The notes: generated by a model from the letters alone, not told the origin. A DNA stretch of 64,000 bases from Brevundimonas sp. M20 (GCF_006547065.1 NZ_CP041243.1:2061001-2125000), one strand, 5' to 3'; counted from the stretch's first letter, positions 50,377 to 62,458 are shown. Numbers and translations: made by a program.

Positions 50377-51681
50377 ATGATGAACCGCCGCACCCTGCTC
50401 GCCGCCACGGCCGCCGTCGCGGCGACGCCCGCCCTGCCCGCCCTCGCGCGCCAGACCGCGTCCGCGGGCTTCGTGCGGCGCGAGGGGATGCAGTTCACCC
50501 TCGACGGCAAGCCCTACCGCTATGTCGGCGCCAATCTCTGGTACGCCGCATGGATCGGACATGAAGGGCGTCTGGCGCGCGAGCTGGACGCGCTGGCGGC
50601 CGACGGCGTCACCAATCTGCGTATCGCCGCCTCGGCTGAGTGGTCGCCGCTGAAGAATGCGGTGCGACCCGCCTTCCACGATCAGGACGACGCCTACAAT
50701 GAGGCCCTGCTGACCGGGCTGGACCACGCCACGGCCGAGATCGGCAAGCGGGGCATGAAGGCGGTGCTGTACCTGACCAATTTCTGGGAATGGTCCGGCG
50801 GGATGGCGACCTATCTGCTGTGGAGCAACGGCGGGCAGTACGTCGATGCCGACGCCCCCTGGCCCGATTTCCCGGAGTTCGTATCGGGCTTCTACCGCAG
50901 CCCGGAGGCCGTCGCCCGCTATCACGCCCACCTCCGCAGGATCGTGACCCGGGTGAACTCGGTCACCGGCAAGCCCTACGCCGAGGATCCGGCCATCATG
51001 GGCTGGCAACTGGCCAATGAGCCGCGCCCGGGCGGCACGGACGGCAATGTTGATCGCACCCTGCCGGACTTCCATGCCTGGATCAGCGGGACCGCCCGCC
51101 TGATCAAGTCGCTGGCGCCGCACCACCTCGTCTCCACCGGCGGCGAGGGCCTCAAGGGCTCGATGGAGCGTCCCGGTCTGGTCCTGTCGTCACAGGCGGA
51201 CGACACCATCGACTATCACACCGCCCACGTCTGGCCCGGCAACTGGGGCTGGCTGGATCGCACGGACATGCCCGGCACCCACGCCCGCGCCGTCGCCCTG
51301 TCGACCGAGTACGTCGCCCGGCACGTGGAACTGGCCAAACAGGCCGGCAAGCCGCTGGTGGTCGAGGAGTTCGGCTATCCTCGCAACGGCGACGTCTATG
51401 ATCTGGGCGCCTCCACCTCAATGCGGGACGATCTCTACAGCGCCATTCACAACGCCGTTCTGGCCAGCGCGCGCGAAGGCGGCCCTCTGGCCGGATCGAA
51501 CTTCTGGGCCTGGAACGGCGAAGGCCGCGCCCGGCACCCGGACTTCCGCTTCCGCAGCGGCGACACCGCGTTCCTGGGCGACCCGCCGCACGAGCCGCAG
51601 GGCTGGTACGGCGTGTTCGATCAGGACGTCTCGACCCGCCGCATCATCCGCGACCACGCCGCGGCGCTGGCCGCCCTCTAG
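50377..51681 (+). CDS. Tat-exported GH5 mannanase-like glycoside hydrolase
   Basis: A 434-residue enzyme. MMNRRTLLAATAAVAATPAL is a twin-arginine-type signal. The mature part is a clan GH-A TIM barrel of the endo-beta-1,4-mannanase subgroup: RYVGANLWYAAWIGHEGRL, VTNLRIAASAEWSP, the acid/base Glu in GWQLANEPRPGG, and the nucleophile Glu in LVVEEFGYPRNGD. It should cleave beta-mannan or a related beta-glucan in the periplasm or outside. Start is uncertain: ATG 50377 gives a normal signal peptide; upstream GTG and ATG codons would add an unusual leader. Confidence 0.88.
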   Translation: MMNRRTLLAATAAVAATPALPALARQTASAGFVRREGMQFTLDGKPYRYVGANLWYAAWIGHEGRLARELDALAADGVTNLRIAASAEWSPLKNAVRPAFHDQDDAYNEALLTGLDHATAEIGKRGMKAVLYLTNFWEWSGGMATYLLWSNGGQYVDADAPWPDFPEFVSGFYRSPEAVARYHAHLRRIVTRVNSVTGKPYAEDPAIMGWQLANEPRPGGTDGNVDRTLPDFHAWISGTARLIKSLAPHHLVSTGGEGLKGSMERPGLVLSSQADDTIDYHTAHVWPGNWGWLDRTDMPGTHARAVALSTEYVARHVELAKQAGKPLVVEEFGYPRNGDVYDLGASTSMRDDLYSAIHNAVLASAREGGPLAGSNFWAWNGEGRARHPDFRFRSGDTAFLGDPPHEPQGWYGVFDQDVSTRRIIRDHAAALAAL

Positions 51682-52442
51682 CCGCGCAGGACCGCCAACC
51701 GGTCCGGGTTCTTGCGCAGGTATTTGACCGCCTGACGCCGGAGGTTCTCGATCTCCGGCTTCAGATGCGCGCCCATTCCGCCGTCGTCACCGCGCAGCTC
51801 GCCGAAGACCGCCAGCGCGAACGCCCAGCTGCGGGGCGACAGATACCCGGCTCCACGGCTGCGCCAGCCCTGACTGAAGGCGTCGCCGTACTGCTCGAAG
51901 CTGAAGGCCGAGTTGGCCCCGAACACGCCCAGCCCGGTGAAGGCCACCGTCAGGTCCGTCATCAGCTCATGGGTCTCATCCTCGACCAGATCGGCCTGTC
52001 CCGCGAGCAGGTAGTGGGCCAGCTCATGCGCCAGTGTGGCGACGAGGTTGATCGGGTCGTCCAGCAGGTCCGGGGCGTAGGTGATGACCACCCGTCCGTC
52101 CGGCTCGACGCGGAAAGTCCCGTTCGGCTCGTCCCCACCGGTGATCGAGACAAACTCCGACACCCGCTCGCCTGTGAACCGGCGCGGCTGGGCCTCCAGT
52201 TCGCAGGGCCAGTTGTCGCTGAGCCCCATGATGTCCTTCACGCAGGCGAAGACATGTTCGGCGCGGGCATGACCCGTCGCATCGCTCGGCGGAAAAAAGT
52301 CGCGCGTCGGCAGGGCGACCGGCGTTTCCGCCAGCGGCATCTCTTCCGCGAACCGGTCCAGCAGCGTTCGCCATGTCTCGATGTGCCAATCCTCGATGTC
52401 CGCATCGAGAAAGCGCTTCGCGCCGAACAGCCCCGCCGGCAT
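51678..52442 (-). CDS. HExxH-containing protein, possible metallopeptidase
   Basis: A 254-residue soluble protein. A zinc-peptidase motif is present in LVATLAHELAHYLLAGQADLVEDETHE, with HELAH and a later Glu as possible third ligand. Preceding strands read RVEPDGRVVITYAPDLLD. The C-terminal part is helical (SWAFALAVFGELRGDD, LRRQAVKYLRKNPDRL). It converges with the mannanase (4-bp overlap) and diverges from the O-antigen-ligase-like gene. No named family is recognised. ATG 52442 is chosen; in-frame codons further upstream run into the divergent gene. Confidence 0.75.
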   Translation of the reverse strand: MPAGLFGAKRFLDADIEDWHIETWRTLLDRFAEEMPLAETPVALPTRDFFPPSDATGHARAEHVFACVKDIMGLSDNWPCELEAQPRRFTGERVSEFVSITGGDEPNGTFRVEPDGRVVITYAPDLLDDPINLVATLAHELAHYLLAGQADLVEDETHELMTDLTVAFTGLGVFGANSAFSFEQYGDAFSQGWRSRGAGYLSPRSWAFALAVFGELRGDDGGMGAHLKPEIENLRRQAVKYLRKNPDRLAVLRG

Positions 52443-53800
52443 CCCCAACCCTTCGTTAAGCCAGAACACCGACTCTGGAGGGGTGCGTGAGTCCCGTCCA
52501 GCCAACGATGCGACCGAACCGGCCCCCGCCTGGTGGGAGACGGCGATCTGCGTCGGCCTGATCGCCATGCTGACCGGCGCCCTGATCGGCCCGGTCTTCG
52601 CCCCCTTGCAGCAGGAGACGCCGGTTCTGCGTCTGGTCTGGCTGCCTGCCTATGCGGCGATCGGCGGCCTGCTGATCTATCGGATGGACCGGGTCTGGCG
52701 GGCGTGGCCGGCGGCGATCCTGATCGCCATGCTGGTCGGCCTGTGCTTCGCCTCGAAATACTGGTCCATCGACTATCACACGACCAGCCGCCGCGTGATC
52801 GCCCTGGCCATCAGCTGCGTCTTCGCCCTGTATCTGGGCGCGGCCTTCCGGGGACCGCACCTGCCGCGTCTGCTGATGATCTCCAGCCTCATCATGGCGG
52901 TCGGCAGTCTGGTCATGGTCTTCGCCTTCCCCGCCATCGGGGTGCACCACGACGTCAACGCGGGCCTCTGGCGAGGCCTCTGGTACGAGAAGAACCAGAT
53001 GGGCGCGGTCATGGTGATCGGCGCCACGGCGGCGGCGGCCTGTCTCGCCTCCGACGATCCGCGAAAACTGATGCCCGCGATCTCATTCGTCCTGTCCAGC
53101 CTGCTGGTGCTGGCGACCCAGTCCAAGACCTCCCTGCTCTGCCTGATGCTGGGCGTCGGCTGCGTCGGCGGCTTCTGGGCCCTGCGCAAGGGCGGGGCCG
53201 CCTTCACCGTGGTCGCGGTCTGGAGCGCCGTGGTTCTGGCGTGTCTGGGTCTGTGGATCTGGGAGACCCATTCGGTCGCGGTGCTGGAGGCGCTGGGCAA
53301 GGACCCGTCGCTGACGGGCCGGACCGACATCTGGGCCAGTCTGATGCGCCGCGTGGCCGAGCGTCCGTGGACCGGATACGGCTACGGCGCCTTCTGGGGC
53401 CGGATCGGCGAAAGCCCGCCCGCCGACTGGGTGCGCAAGGAAACCGGCTGGATCGTGCCGTCGGCGCACAACGGCTGGATCGACCTGCTGGTCCAACTCG
53501 GCTGGCCCGGCGCGATCCTGGTCGGCGGCCAGCTGGCCCTGACCTTCATGGTCACCCTGTTCCGCAGCGCCGGGTCGGGCGCGCGCGAGGGCTGGTGGGC
53601 GCTCGGCTTCCTGCTGGCCTTCTTCATGCTCAGCCTGTCGGAATCGATCCTGCTGACCCATCAGAGCCTGCCGTTCGTCCTGTTCATGGCCGTCATGACC
53701 CGCGCCTTCCTGCCATCGTCCACAACAGAGGCGGTCGCGCTTGCTCCAAAGGCGCGTCGGGCCTACCAGACCGGCTCCCGAATCGCCGCACACTCGATGA

Positions 53801-55924
<2,124 letters not shown>

Positions 55925-55951
55925 CCGCATCAAGCGCCCAAAGGCGGCTTC

Positions 55952-56491
55952 CTAGCCCTCAGGCGACGCAGGACAGGCGGAGCGCTCGCCATAGCGATCG
56001 ACCATGCCGTGCACGCCGCTACGGGTGATGCGGAGCGCGGTCAGCCGGTCGAACTCGCACTCCGGCATGTCCGCGGCCTCCGGATAGCCCAGCCCTCTGG
56101 CAATCAGGGGTATGGTGTTGCTGTGGCCCACCACCAGAACGACGGCGTTGCGGGGCAATGCCCGGACACGCGCGATCACCGCATCCACATGCGCGGCCAC
56201 GCCGTCTTCAAAGCCGATCACGTCCGGCGTCAGCGAGGCGTAGTGGGCCAGCGGCGCCGCGGTCTCGGCGGTCCGTCTCAGGGGGGTGGTGATGATGTAG
56301 CGCGGCTGCGCATTGGCGACATTCAGCATCAGCATGGTCGCCCGCCGCCGCCCGGCCTCGGACAGTGACGGATCGGCCCCGCCCTCCTCAGCCTTCTCGG
56401 CATGGCGCACCAGAATGACCGTCTGCGCGGCCGCTTCGGTGGCGGCGAATACAGACATCAGCACGGCGGCCAGAAGCAGCAGACGTTTCAT
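55952..56491 (-). CDS. exported histidine phosphatase family protein
   Basis: A 179-residue protein with a signal peptide (MKRLLLLAAVLMSVFAATEAAA, cut before QTVIL). The catalytic motif is VILVRHAEKAE (RHG variant RHA), with the second His in VLVVGHSNTIPLIARGLG. This is the SixA/phosphoglycerate mutase-like branch. It probably dephosphorylates a small periplasmic substrate. GGGGGAG precedes the ATG. Confidence 0.88.
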   Translation of the reverse strand: MKRLLLLAAVLMSVFAATEAAAQTVILVRHAEKAEEGGADPSLSEAGRRRATMLMLNVANAQPRYIITTPLRRTAETAAPLAHYASLTPDVIGFEDGVAAHVDAVIARVRALPRNAVVLVVGHSNTIPLIARGLGYPEAADMPECEFDRLTALRITRSGVHGMVDRYGERSACPASPEG

Positions 56492-56549
56492 GAGACACTC
56501 CCCCATTCCCGTCGAAACTGCGCCGCCCCCATGCGCCTGTCGAGATGTC

Positions 56550-57902
56550 TCAGTGCTCGGCCCAGTCCCCCGGCGGTTCCAGGAAGGCGCGCTTTCCGCT
56601 GACGTCGGCGTAGGTCATGCACAGGTCCTCGAACACCCGGTTCCAGGCGAAGCGCTCGACGGCCTTCTGGCGCGCGGCGGCGCCGATGGCCTCGATGTCG
56701 CGCTCGAACAGCGCCTTGATCGCCTCGGCATAGACGCCCGGCTCGGCCGCTGAAGCCAGTTGGCCAACCGAGTTGTCGACCGTCTCCTTCACGCCGCCCG
56801 CATCGACGCCGACCACCGGACGACCGCAGGCCATGGCCTCCAGCACGATCAGGCCGAACGGCTCCTTGTCGTTGGCGTGCACGAAGGCGTCGCAGGAGGC
56901 GATGATCCTGGCCACGGCCTTCGGATTGGCCTCATACGGCAGGGAGATGACCCGTTCCTCTGCGGGCAGTCCCTGCCCTGCCCCGACCAGCACCAGATGA
57001 TAGGGATCGCCCAGCTTCTGCACGGCCTCGATCAGGACGCCGATGTTCTTCTCGCGCGCCGGACGTCCGGCGAAGCACAGCAGGCGCGCGGACGCCGGAA
57101 GGCCCAACTTCTTCAGCAGCCACTCGCGATCCCGGCGGTCGGGACGGAAGGTGTCGATCTCCACGCCCAGCGGCTGGATGACGATGTCCCGGATGCCCGC
57201 CTCTTCCAGACGACGGGCGATATAGCGGCTGGGCGACACGACGCGGTCGAACTGGCCGAACAGACGGGCCCAGCGCTTCTCGACGGGCTTCTTGGCCCAT
57301 TCGCCGAAATGCAGCGCGGCGAGGCCCGCGGGGTCGGAGTGGCAGAAGCCGACGACCGGGCAGCCGGCGCGTTGCCCGGCCTCCAGCGCGCCCTGCCCCG
57401 GCGTATAGGGGTCGCCCGCCTCGATCAGCGAGGGGTTCAGCGACGCCACCCAGGCGGCCCAGCGCCGCACCGAGGTCGGCCAGCGATAGCCGTCGCCGAA
57501 CGGCAGCTTGGTGGCGTGAAGCTGAATGATGCCGTCGTCACCGGCCTTGTGGTGCTGGCCCGGAACCACCAGCGAATGGGCGACGCCCGGCCGGTTCTCC
57601 TCCAGCCAGGCCTTCTTCGAGAGAAGGTATCGTTTCACCCCGCCGGACTTGGGGGCGTACAGCATGGTGGTGTCGACGAAGCGAGGGCGTTCATCCTCCC
57701 CGGCCAGCTTCGTCGCCTTCAGGGTCCGGGAGACTTCCTCATCCCAGCCCGGAATAAGGCGCAGCTCGCCCTCCTGGACTTCCAGACCCGCCAGACTCAT
57801 CAGTTCCCGCTCCGTTGCGCTGATACCGGAAGCGCCAACGCGCTGGACCCGCTTCTGGATGCGACGGGCCTTGCGGACGCGGGACATATGAGACTTCACC
57901 AT
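56550..57902 (-). CDS. family 4 glycosyltransferase
   Basis: A GT-B glycosyltransferase of about 450 residues. The acceptor half includes LYAPKSGGVKRYLLSKKAWL, and the donor half LCFAGRPAREKNIGVLIEAV and KEPFGLIVLEAMACGRPVVG with the E-x7-E motif. The first 60 residues are basic and lack GT similarity. ATG 57902 is given; a TTG at 57938 would overlap the upstream ribbon-helix-helix stop as TTGA and would couple it to the SPFH operon. Substrate unknown; possibly a lipid or exopolysaccharide sugar. Confidence 0.85.
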   Translation of the reverse strand: MVKSHMSRVRKARRIQKRVQRVGASGISATERELMSLAGLEVQEGELRLIPGWDEEVSRTLKATKLAGEDERPRFVDTTMLYAPKSGGVKRYLLSKKAWLEENRPGVAHSLVVPGQHHKAGDDGIIQLHATKLPFGDGYRWPTSVRRWAAWVASLNPSLIEAGDPYTPGQGALEAGQRAGCPVVGFCHSDPAGLAALHFGEWAKKPVEKRWARLFGQFDRVVSPSRYIARRLEEAGIRDIVIQPLGVEIDTFRPDRRDREWLLKKLGLPASARLLCFAGRPAREKNIGVLIEAVQKLGDPYHLVLVGAGQGLPAEERVISLPYEANPKAVARIIASCDAFVHANDKEPFGLIVLEAMACGRPVVGVDAGGVKETVDNSVGQLASAAEPGVYAEAIKALFERDIEAIGAAARQKAVERFAWNRVFEDLCMTYADVSGKRAFLEPPGDWAEH

Positions 57903-57934
57903 ACCAGCGCCCGTAGCTCCGCTGGCGATCAAGC

Positions 57935-58120
57935 TCAAGCGTCGTCTTCAGTCCCCGGATCATCCGCGGTCGGAACACCCCTGCGGGTCAGCGCCTCGCG
58001 CAGCAGAATCTCGACCTGGGCGTTGACGGAGCGCAACTCTGCAGATGCAAGCTTCTCGACCGCCGCCATCACGCCCGGGGACGCGCGCATCAGGAAGGGC
58101 TTCCTGGGCTTGCCCGCCAT
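57935..58120 (-). CDS. Arc-type ribbon-helix-helix protein
   Basis: A 61-residue protein: KPRKPFLMRASPGVMAAVEKLASAELRSVNAQVEILLREAL, an Arc/MetJ-like strand followed by two helices, with NAQVEILL as second helix. It starts 2 bp after the SPFH stop. It may bind the palindrome upstream of the SPFH gene (59041-59056), which is inference. Confidence 0.8.
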   Translation of the reverse strand: MAGKPRKPFLMRASPGVMAAVEKLASAELRSVNAQVEILLREALTRRGVPTADDPGTEDDA

Positions 58121-58122
58121 GA

Positions 58123-59016
58123 TCAGCCGTACAGGGTGCCGGTGTTGACGACCGGCTGCGCTTCCCGGTCCGCGCACAGCACGACCAGAAGGTTCGAGAC
58201 CATCGCCGCCTTGCGGTCCTCGTCCAGATCGACCACCCCGCGCTCGCCCAGATCGTTCAGGGCGGCCTCGACCATGCCGACGGCGCCCTTCACGATCAGG
58301 CGGCGGGCGGCCAGAACAGCCTCGGCCTGCTGGCGCTTCAGCATCGCGCCGGCGATTTCAGGGGCATAGGCCAGGTGGGCCAGCCGCGCCTCGTCGATGG
58401 CGACGCCGGCGACCTTCACCCGCCCAACCAGTTCATCGCGCAGACGGGCGGCGACATCCTCTGCGTCCGACCGCAGGGTCAGCTCCGGCTCGGACTCCTC
58501 CTCGCCGTGGTCGTAGGCGTACAGCGAGGTGATGTCGCGCAGGGCCGTGTCCACCTGGATATTCACGAACGCCTGATAGTCATCCACGTCGAACAGGGCC
58601 TGCGCCGAGTCCTCGACGCGCCAGACGACGTTCGCCGCGATTTCGATCGGGCTGCCGCGCTTGTCGTTCACCTTCAGCTTGTCGCTGGTCAGGTTGCGAA
58701 CACGCAGGCTGATTTTCTTGCGCGTGTACCAGGGCAGAACCCAGCGCAGGCCCGTCTTGCGATCGGTGCCGCGATATTCGCCGAACAGCAGGATCGCCGA
58801 ACCCTCATTGGGCTGAAGCGAATAGAGGCCGCACATCAACAGCAAACCAACCGTGGCCAGAGTGACTCCGGCGATCACGAAGACAAGATTGTCGGGATCC
58901 TGCGCGATCAGCGCCGGACCGCCGACGGTCAGGGCCAGCCCGATCAGCAGCACCAGAACGCCATTGGCGGTGGCCGCCGGGCGTTCCGTGGATTTCGAAT
59001 GGGTGGTGTTAGTCAT
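58123..59016 (-). CDS. SPFH/band 7 domain membrane protein
   Basis: A 297-residue protein. Two N-terminal helices (about residues 19-38 and 46-64) are followed by the SPFH domain: GSAILLFGEYRGTDRKTGLRWVLPWY, RKKISLRVRNLTSDKLKVNDKRGSPIEI, ANVVWRVEDSAQALFDVDDY and LRDELVGRVKVAGVAIDEARLAHLAYAPEIA. These are prohibitin/stomatin-like scaffold proteins. GAGAGGGGCTC precedes the ATG. A 16-bp perfect palindrome lies 24 bp upstream of the start. Confidence 0.9.
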   Translation of the reverse strand: MTNTTHSKSTERPAATANGVLVLLIGLALTVGGPALIAQDPDNLVFVIAGVTLATVGLLLMCGLYSLQPNEGSAILLFGEYRGTDRKTGLRWVLPWYTRKKISLRVRNLTSDKLKVNDKRGSPIEIAANVVWRVEDSAQALFDVDDYQAFVNIQVDTALRDITSLYAYDHGEEESEPELTLRSDAEDVAARLRDELVGRVKVAGVAIDEARLAHLAYAPEIAGAMLKRQQAEAVLAARRLIVKGAVGMVEAALNDLGERGVVDLDEDRKAAMVSNLLVVLCADREAQPVVNTGTLYG

Positions 59017-59040
59017 GAGCCCCTCTCCAAAGTCGATATG

Positions 59041-59056
59041 AAAGTGATATCACTTT
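59041..59056. promoter_or_regulatory. 16-bp perfect palindrome, probable operator
   Basis: AAAGTGATATCACTTT, centred about 33 bp before the SPFH start codon. Perfect symmetry, AT-rich edges and its place in the promoter region fit a dimeric repressor site. The operon's own ribbon-helix-helix protein is a candidate binder, although Arc-type sites usually have shorter, spaced half-sites. Confidence 0.7.
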
Positions 59057-59216
59057 GATTTCGAATTTGGCAACTGGCCACCGTCCTGAAGCGGGACAGG
59101 AAATGCCTTCGGCCTTGCATTCGCCTCAAATTCGAGAAACTTGAGGCACGCTGGTACGGTCCCTGTTAGAGGATCACCTGCGTCTCTGGCGTGTCGTCCA
59201 CAGGGGTTTCTTTCGA

Positions 59217-62200
59217 ATGCGTATTCTACTCGCGACCGCGGTGGCGATCGCTCCCCTGCTGGCAGCGTCCCAGGCGGCGGCCGACGTCGTGATCAGCACG
59301 TCGCGGACCACGCCCATCCGGACCTCGACCGCGACGGGCACGGGTCCCGACAATATCGAGATTTCGAACGCCGGCTCGATCGTGCTGACCACAGGCACGG
59401 CCGTCACGATCGATTCCAGCAATAATCTGGTGATTTCGGCCGGCGGCTCGATCAGCATGACCAACGCCGCCAGCGGCGCGACGGGCGTTCTGGTGGATCC
59501 GGGTCTGACGACGAACATCCGCGTCGACGGTTCGATCACCCTGACCGATTCCATCACCGACTACCCCGACACCGACAGCGACGGGGACTTCGACGGTCCC
59601 TGGGCGACCGGCTCCGACCGGTACGGCATCCGCCTCCAGGCGGGCGGCGACACGACGGGCAACCTGATCATCGGACAGGCGGGCGCGGTCGCGGTCGAAG
59701 GCAACAATTCCTACGGTGTCTCGGTCGAAAGCAACCTGGTCGGTCGTCTCGATAATTTCGGCCTGATCCGGATCATGGGCGATAACTCGATCGGCCTGCG
59801 CACGCTGGGAACCGTCACCGGCCCGGTCAATCTGCTGGGCACCATCACGGCGCGCGGCGCCGACAGCTCGGCCGTCCTGATCGGCAACGATGTTGATGGT
59901 CGCCTGACCTTGCAGGGCAGCATCGACGCGTCCGGCTATCGCTACACCACCCGCGGCAGCGATGAGTTCATCGCGAAGCTCGATGCTGAAGACATGCTCC
60001 AGGGCGGCCCGGCCGTGCTGGTCACAGGCAATGTCTCGGGCGGCGTGGTGGTGGATCGCCCGCCGACTGAAGCGGACGCGAACAACGCCGACGAGGACGG
60101 CGACGGCATTCCCGACGCCAACGAAACCACGGGCAACATCAACAGCTTCGGCTCGGCTGCGGCGATCCAGGTCGGCTCGACGACCGACTCCATCACCCTG
60201 GGCGTCGCGGGCACGGGCACGAACGCCTACGGCTTCATCAACCGCGGCACGGTCACCGGCCAGGGCGTCTATGACGGCATCGCCGCGAACGCCATCGTGT
60301 TCGGCGGCAATCCGGGCCAGGCCGTGGTCATTGACGGCGGCGTCCGCAACGAAGGCACCATCGCCAGCCTGGCGTATGAGGCCAACGCCACCGCCGTGCG
60401 GTTCGGCGAAGGCTCCTCCACCCCGACCTTCTTCAACAACGGCGCGATCACCGCAGGCATGTCCAGCGATGTAGCCGCGACCGGGACGACCATCCAGATC
60501 GACGCCGGCGCAAACCTGCCCTCGATCAACAACGACGGCACGCTTCTCGCCTCCACGGGCGGCGGCGTGGCCGATGTCTACGGCATCCGCGACCTCAGCG
60601 GCACCTTGACCTCGATCACCAACACCGGCTCGATCCAGGCCGTCTCGAGCGCCAACGAAGATGGTGACCCGATCACCAGCCAGCGCGTCGCGATCGACGT
60701 TTCCGCGAACACCACCGGCGTCACCTTTATCCAGGACGGCATCGCCAGCACCCCCACCGACGCTGATCCGGATACGGACGGCGACGGCGTCACCGACACC
60801 AATGAGCCGATCACGATCGGCGATGTGCGGTTCGGCTCGGGCGCGGATGTTCTGGATGTCCGCAACGGCTATATCGACGGCGACATCTCGTTTGGCGCGG
60901 GCGCCGACGTGCTCAACATTTCCGGCGGCGGTCTGGTCCGCGGCGCCATTTCGAACGCCGACGGCGATCTCGCTGTCAACATCAGCGACGGGGTGCTGGA
61001 AACCCGCCAGACGGGCGTTCTGGATGTCTCGAGCCTGAACATCGGCGCCGACGGCAATCTGATCGTCACGATCGACCCGGCGGCGAATAACGCCTCGGGC
61101 GGCATGAACGTGTCGGGAACCGCCACCCTGGCCGACGGCGCGGGTCTGGGCGTGCGTTTCAACTCGCTGCTGGACGGCCCCGCCCGCTTTGACCTGATCA
61201 ACGCGGGCACCCTGAACGCCGGCGCGATCAATATGGACTCGTTCCAGGAAAACTCGCCCTATCTCTACGTCGTTGAAGGCGGCATCGATAACGCGAACAA
61301 CACCGTCTACGCGGACGTGCGCCAGCGCACGACGCAGGAAGCCGGCCTGATCTCGGTGGAAGCGTCGATGTACGACGCCTTCTACAGCTCGCTGAGCCGC
61401 GACGCGGACATGCGCGCCGCCTTCCTGGCCCAACTGGGTCGCGATGAGTTCATCAACCTGTACGAACAGCTCCTGCCCGATCATTCGGGCGGTCCGCTGG
61501 TGTCGCTGGCGTCGGGCGTTGACGCCGTGACCCGCGCCCTGACCGGCCGCAACGCCTCGGCCGCGCCGGGCGAGACCAGCGCCTGGGTGCAGGAAATCAA
61601 CTTCTACGCCGACAAGGAAAAAACGGACTCCTACGGCTTCCGCTCGGAAGGCTTCGGCATCGCGGGCGGCGTTGAGCGCGGCACCGGCCTGGGCGCCCTA
61701 GGTCTGTCGGTCGCCTTCACCTCCTCCGACCTTGAGGATCCGGAATCGGAAGCCGAAGAGGTCTTGACCGCCAACTTGCTGGAGCTGGGCCTCTACTGGC
61801 GCGCCCAGGGACAGTACTGGACGACCTGGGCCCGTGCGGCCGCCGGTTACGCCACCTTCGAGTCCGAGCGTCGGTTCGTCGGCGCGGGCCTGAACCTGAC
61901 CAGCACCTCGGACTGGAACGGCTTCACCCTGTCGGCCGCCGCGGGCGCATCCTACGAGCGCAACTTCGGTCGCTTCAGCATCCGCCCCGAAGGCTACATC
62001 GAGTACTTCTCGCTCAGCGAGGACGGCCACCTTGAAGAAGGCGGCGGCGACGGCTTCGATCTGGACATCGACGACCGCGACGGTCACCTGTTCTCCGCCA
62101 CCGCCGCGATCAATATCGGCATGTCGATGGGCCAGAACAGCTGGCTCAAGCCGGAGCTGCGCCTCGGCTGGCGCCAGAACATCTCGGTCGATCCGGGTGA

Positions 62201-62396
62201 GACCATCGCCCGCTTCCGCTCGGGCGGTCCCGACTTCACCCTGTCGCCCGACACCATCGAAGGTGGCGGTCCGATCGTCGGCTTCCGCCTGAACGTCGGC
62301 AACGAACTGGGCATGCTGTCGGTCAGCGCCGACGCCGAAATGCTCGACAACTACGTCCGCTACATGCTGTTCCTGCGAGCCAGCTTCCGGTTCTAG
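59217..62396 (+). CDS. autotransporter with beta-helix passenger and barrel domain
   Basis: A 1059-residue outer-membrane autotransporter. Signal peptide MRILLATAVAIAPLLAASQA is cut near ADVVI. The passenger (about 25-740) is made of short N/G/T-rich repeats such as NAGSIVLTTGTAVTIDSSNN and FINRGTVTGQGVYDGIAANA, typical of a beta-helix. Three acidic inserts resemble calcium loops: DTDSDGDFDG (about residue 118), DEDGDGIPDANE (about 293) and DPDTDGDGVTDTNE (about 517). The C-terminal 270 residues form the barrel (GETSAWVQEINFYADKE onward), ending in the aromatic FLRASFRF. A 13-bp stem terminator follows. Confidence 0.92.
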   Translation: MRILLATAVAIAPLLAASQAAADVVISTSRTTPIRTSTATGTGPDNIEISNAGSIVLTTGTAVTIDSSNNLVISAGGSISMTNAASGATGVLVDPGLTTNIRVDGSITLTDSITDYPDTDSDGDFDGPWATGSDRYGIRLQAGGDTTGNLIIGQAGAVAVEGNNSYGVSVESNLVGRLDNFGLIRIMGDNSIGLRTLGTVTGPVNLLGTITARGADSSAVLIGNDVDGRLTLQGSIDASGYRYTTRGSDEFIAKLDAEDMLQGGPAVLVTGNVSGGVVVDRPPTEADANNADEDGDGIPDANETTGNINSFGSAAAIQVGSTTDSITLGVAGTGTNAYGFINRGTVTGQGVYDGIAANAIVFGGNPGQAVVIDGGVRNEGTIASLAYEANATAVRFGEGSSTPTFFNNGAITAGMSSDVAATGTTIQIDAGANLPSINNDGTLLASTGGGVADVYGIRDLSGTLTSITNTGSIQAVSSANEDGDPITSQRVAIDVSANTTGVTFIQDGIASTPTDADPDTDGDGVTDTNEPITIGDVRFGSGADVLDVRNGYIDGDISFGAGADVLNISGGGLVRGAISNADGDLAVNISDGVLETRQTGVLDVSSLNIGADGNLIVTIDPAANNASGGMNVSGTATLADGAGLGVRFNSLLDGPARFDLINAGTLNAGAINMDSFQENSPYLYVVEGGIDNANNTVYADVRQRTTQEAGLISVEASMYDAFYSSLSRDADMRAAFLAQLGRDEFINLYEQLLPDHSGGPLVSLASGVDAVTRALTGRNASAAPGETSAWVQEINFYADKEKTDSYGFRSEGFGIAGGVERGTGLGALGLSVAFTSSDLEDPESEAEEVLTANLLELGLYWRAQGQYWTTWARAAAGYATFESERRFVGAGLNLTSTSDWNGFTLSAAAGASYERNFGRFSIRPEGYIEYFSLSEDGHLEEGGGDGFDLDIDDRDGHLFSATAAINIGMSMGQNSWLKPELRLGWRQNISVDPGETIARFRSGGPDFTLSPDTIEGGGPIVGFRLNVGNELGMLSVSADAEMLDNYVRYMLFLRASFRF

Positions 62397-62419
62397 GGCC
62401 GGTCAGGCGTCAAACGACA

Positions 62420-62458
62420 AAAGGGCCGTCGGGATCACCGGCGGCCCTTTTTCTTTTT
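62420..62458 (+). terminator. rho-independent terminator
   Basis: A 13-bp stem with one G-T wobble (62420-62432 with 62438-62450), loop GATCA, and the tail TTTTTCTTTTT, 24 bp after the autotransporter stop. Confidence 0.88.

Noticed and set aside
59226..61484. Long minus-strand open frame opposite the autotransporter
   Set aside because: It mirrors the repetitive GC-rich codon pattern of the autotransporter; its translation is low-complexity Arg/Asp/Val/Gly-rich with no signal or domain.
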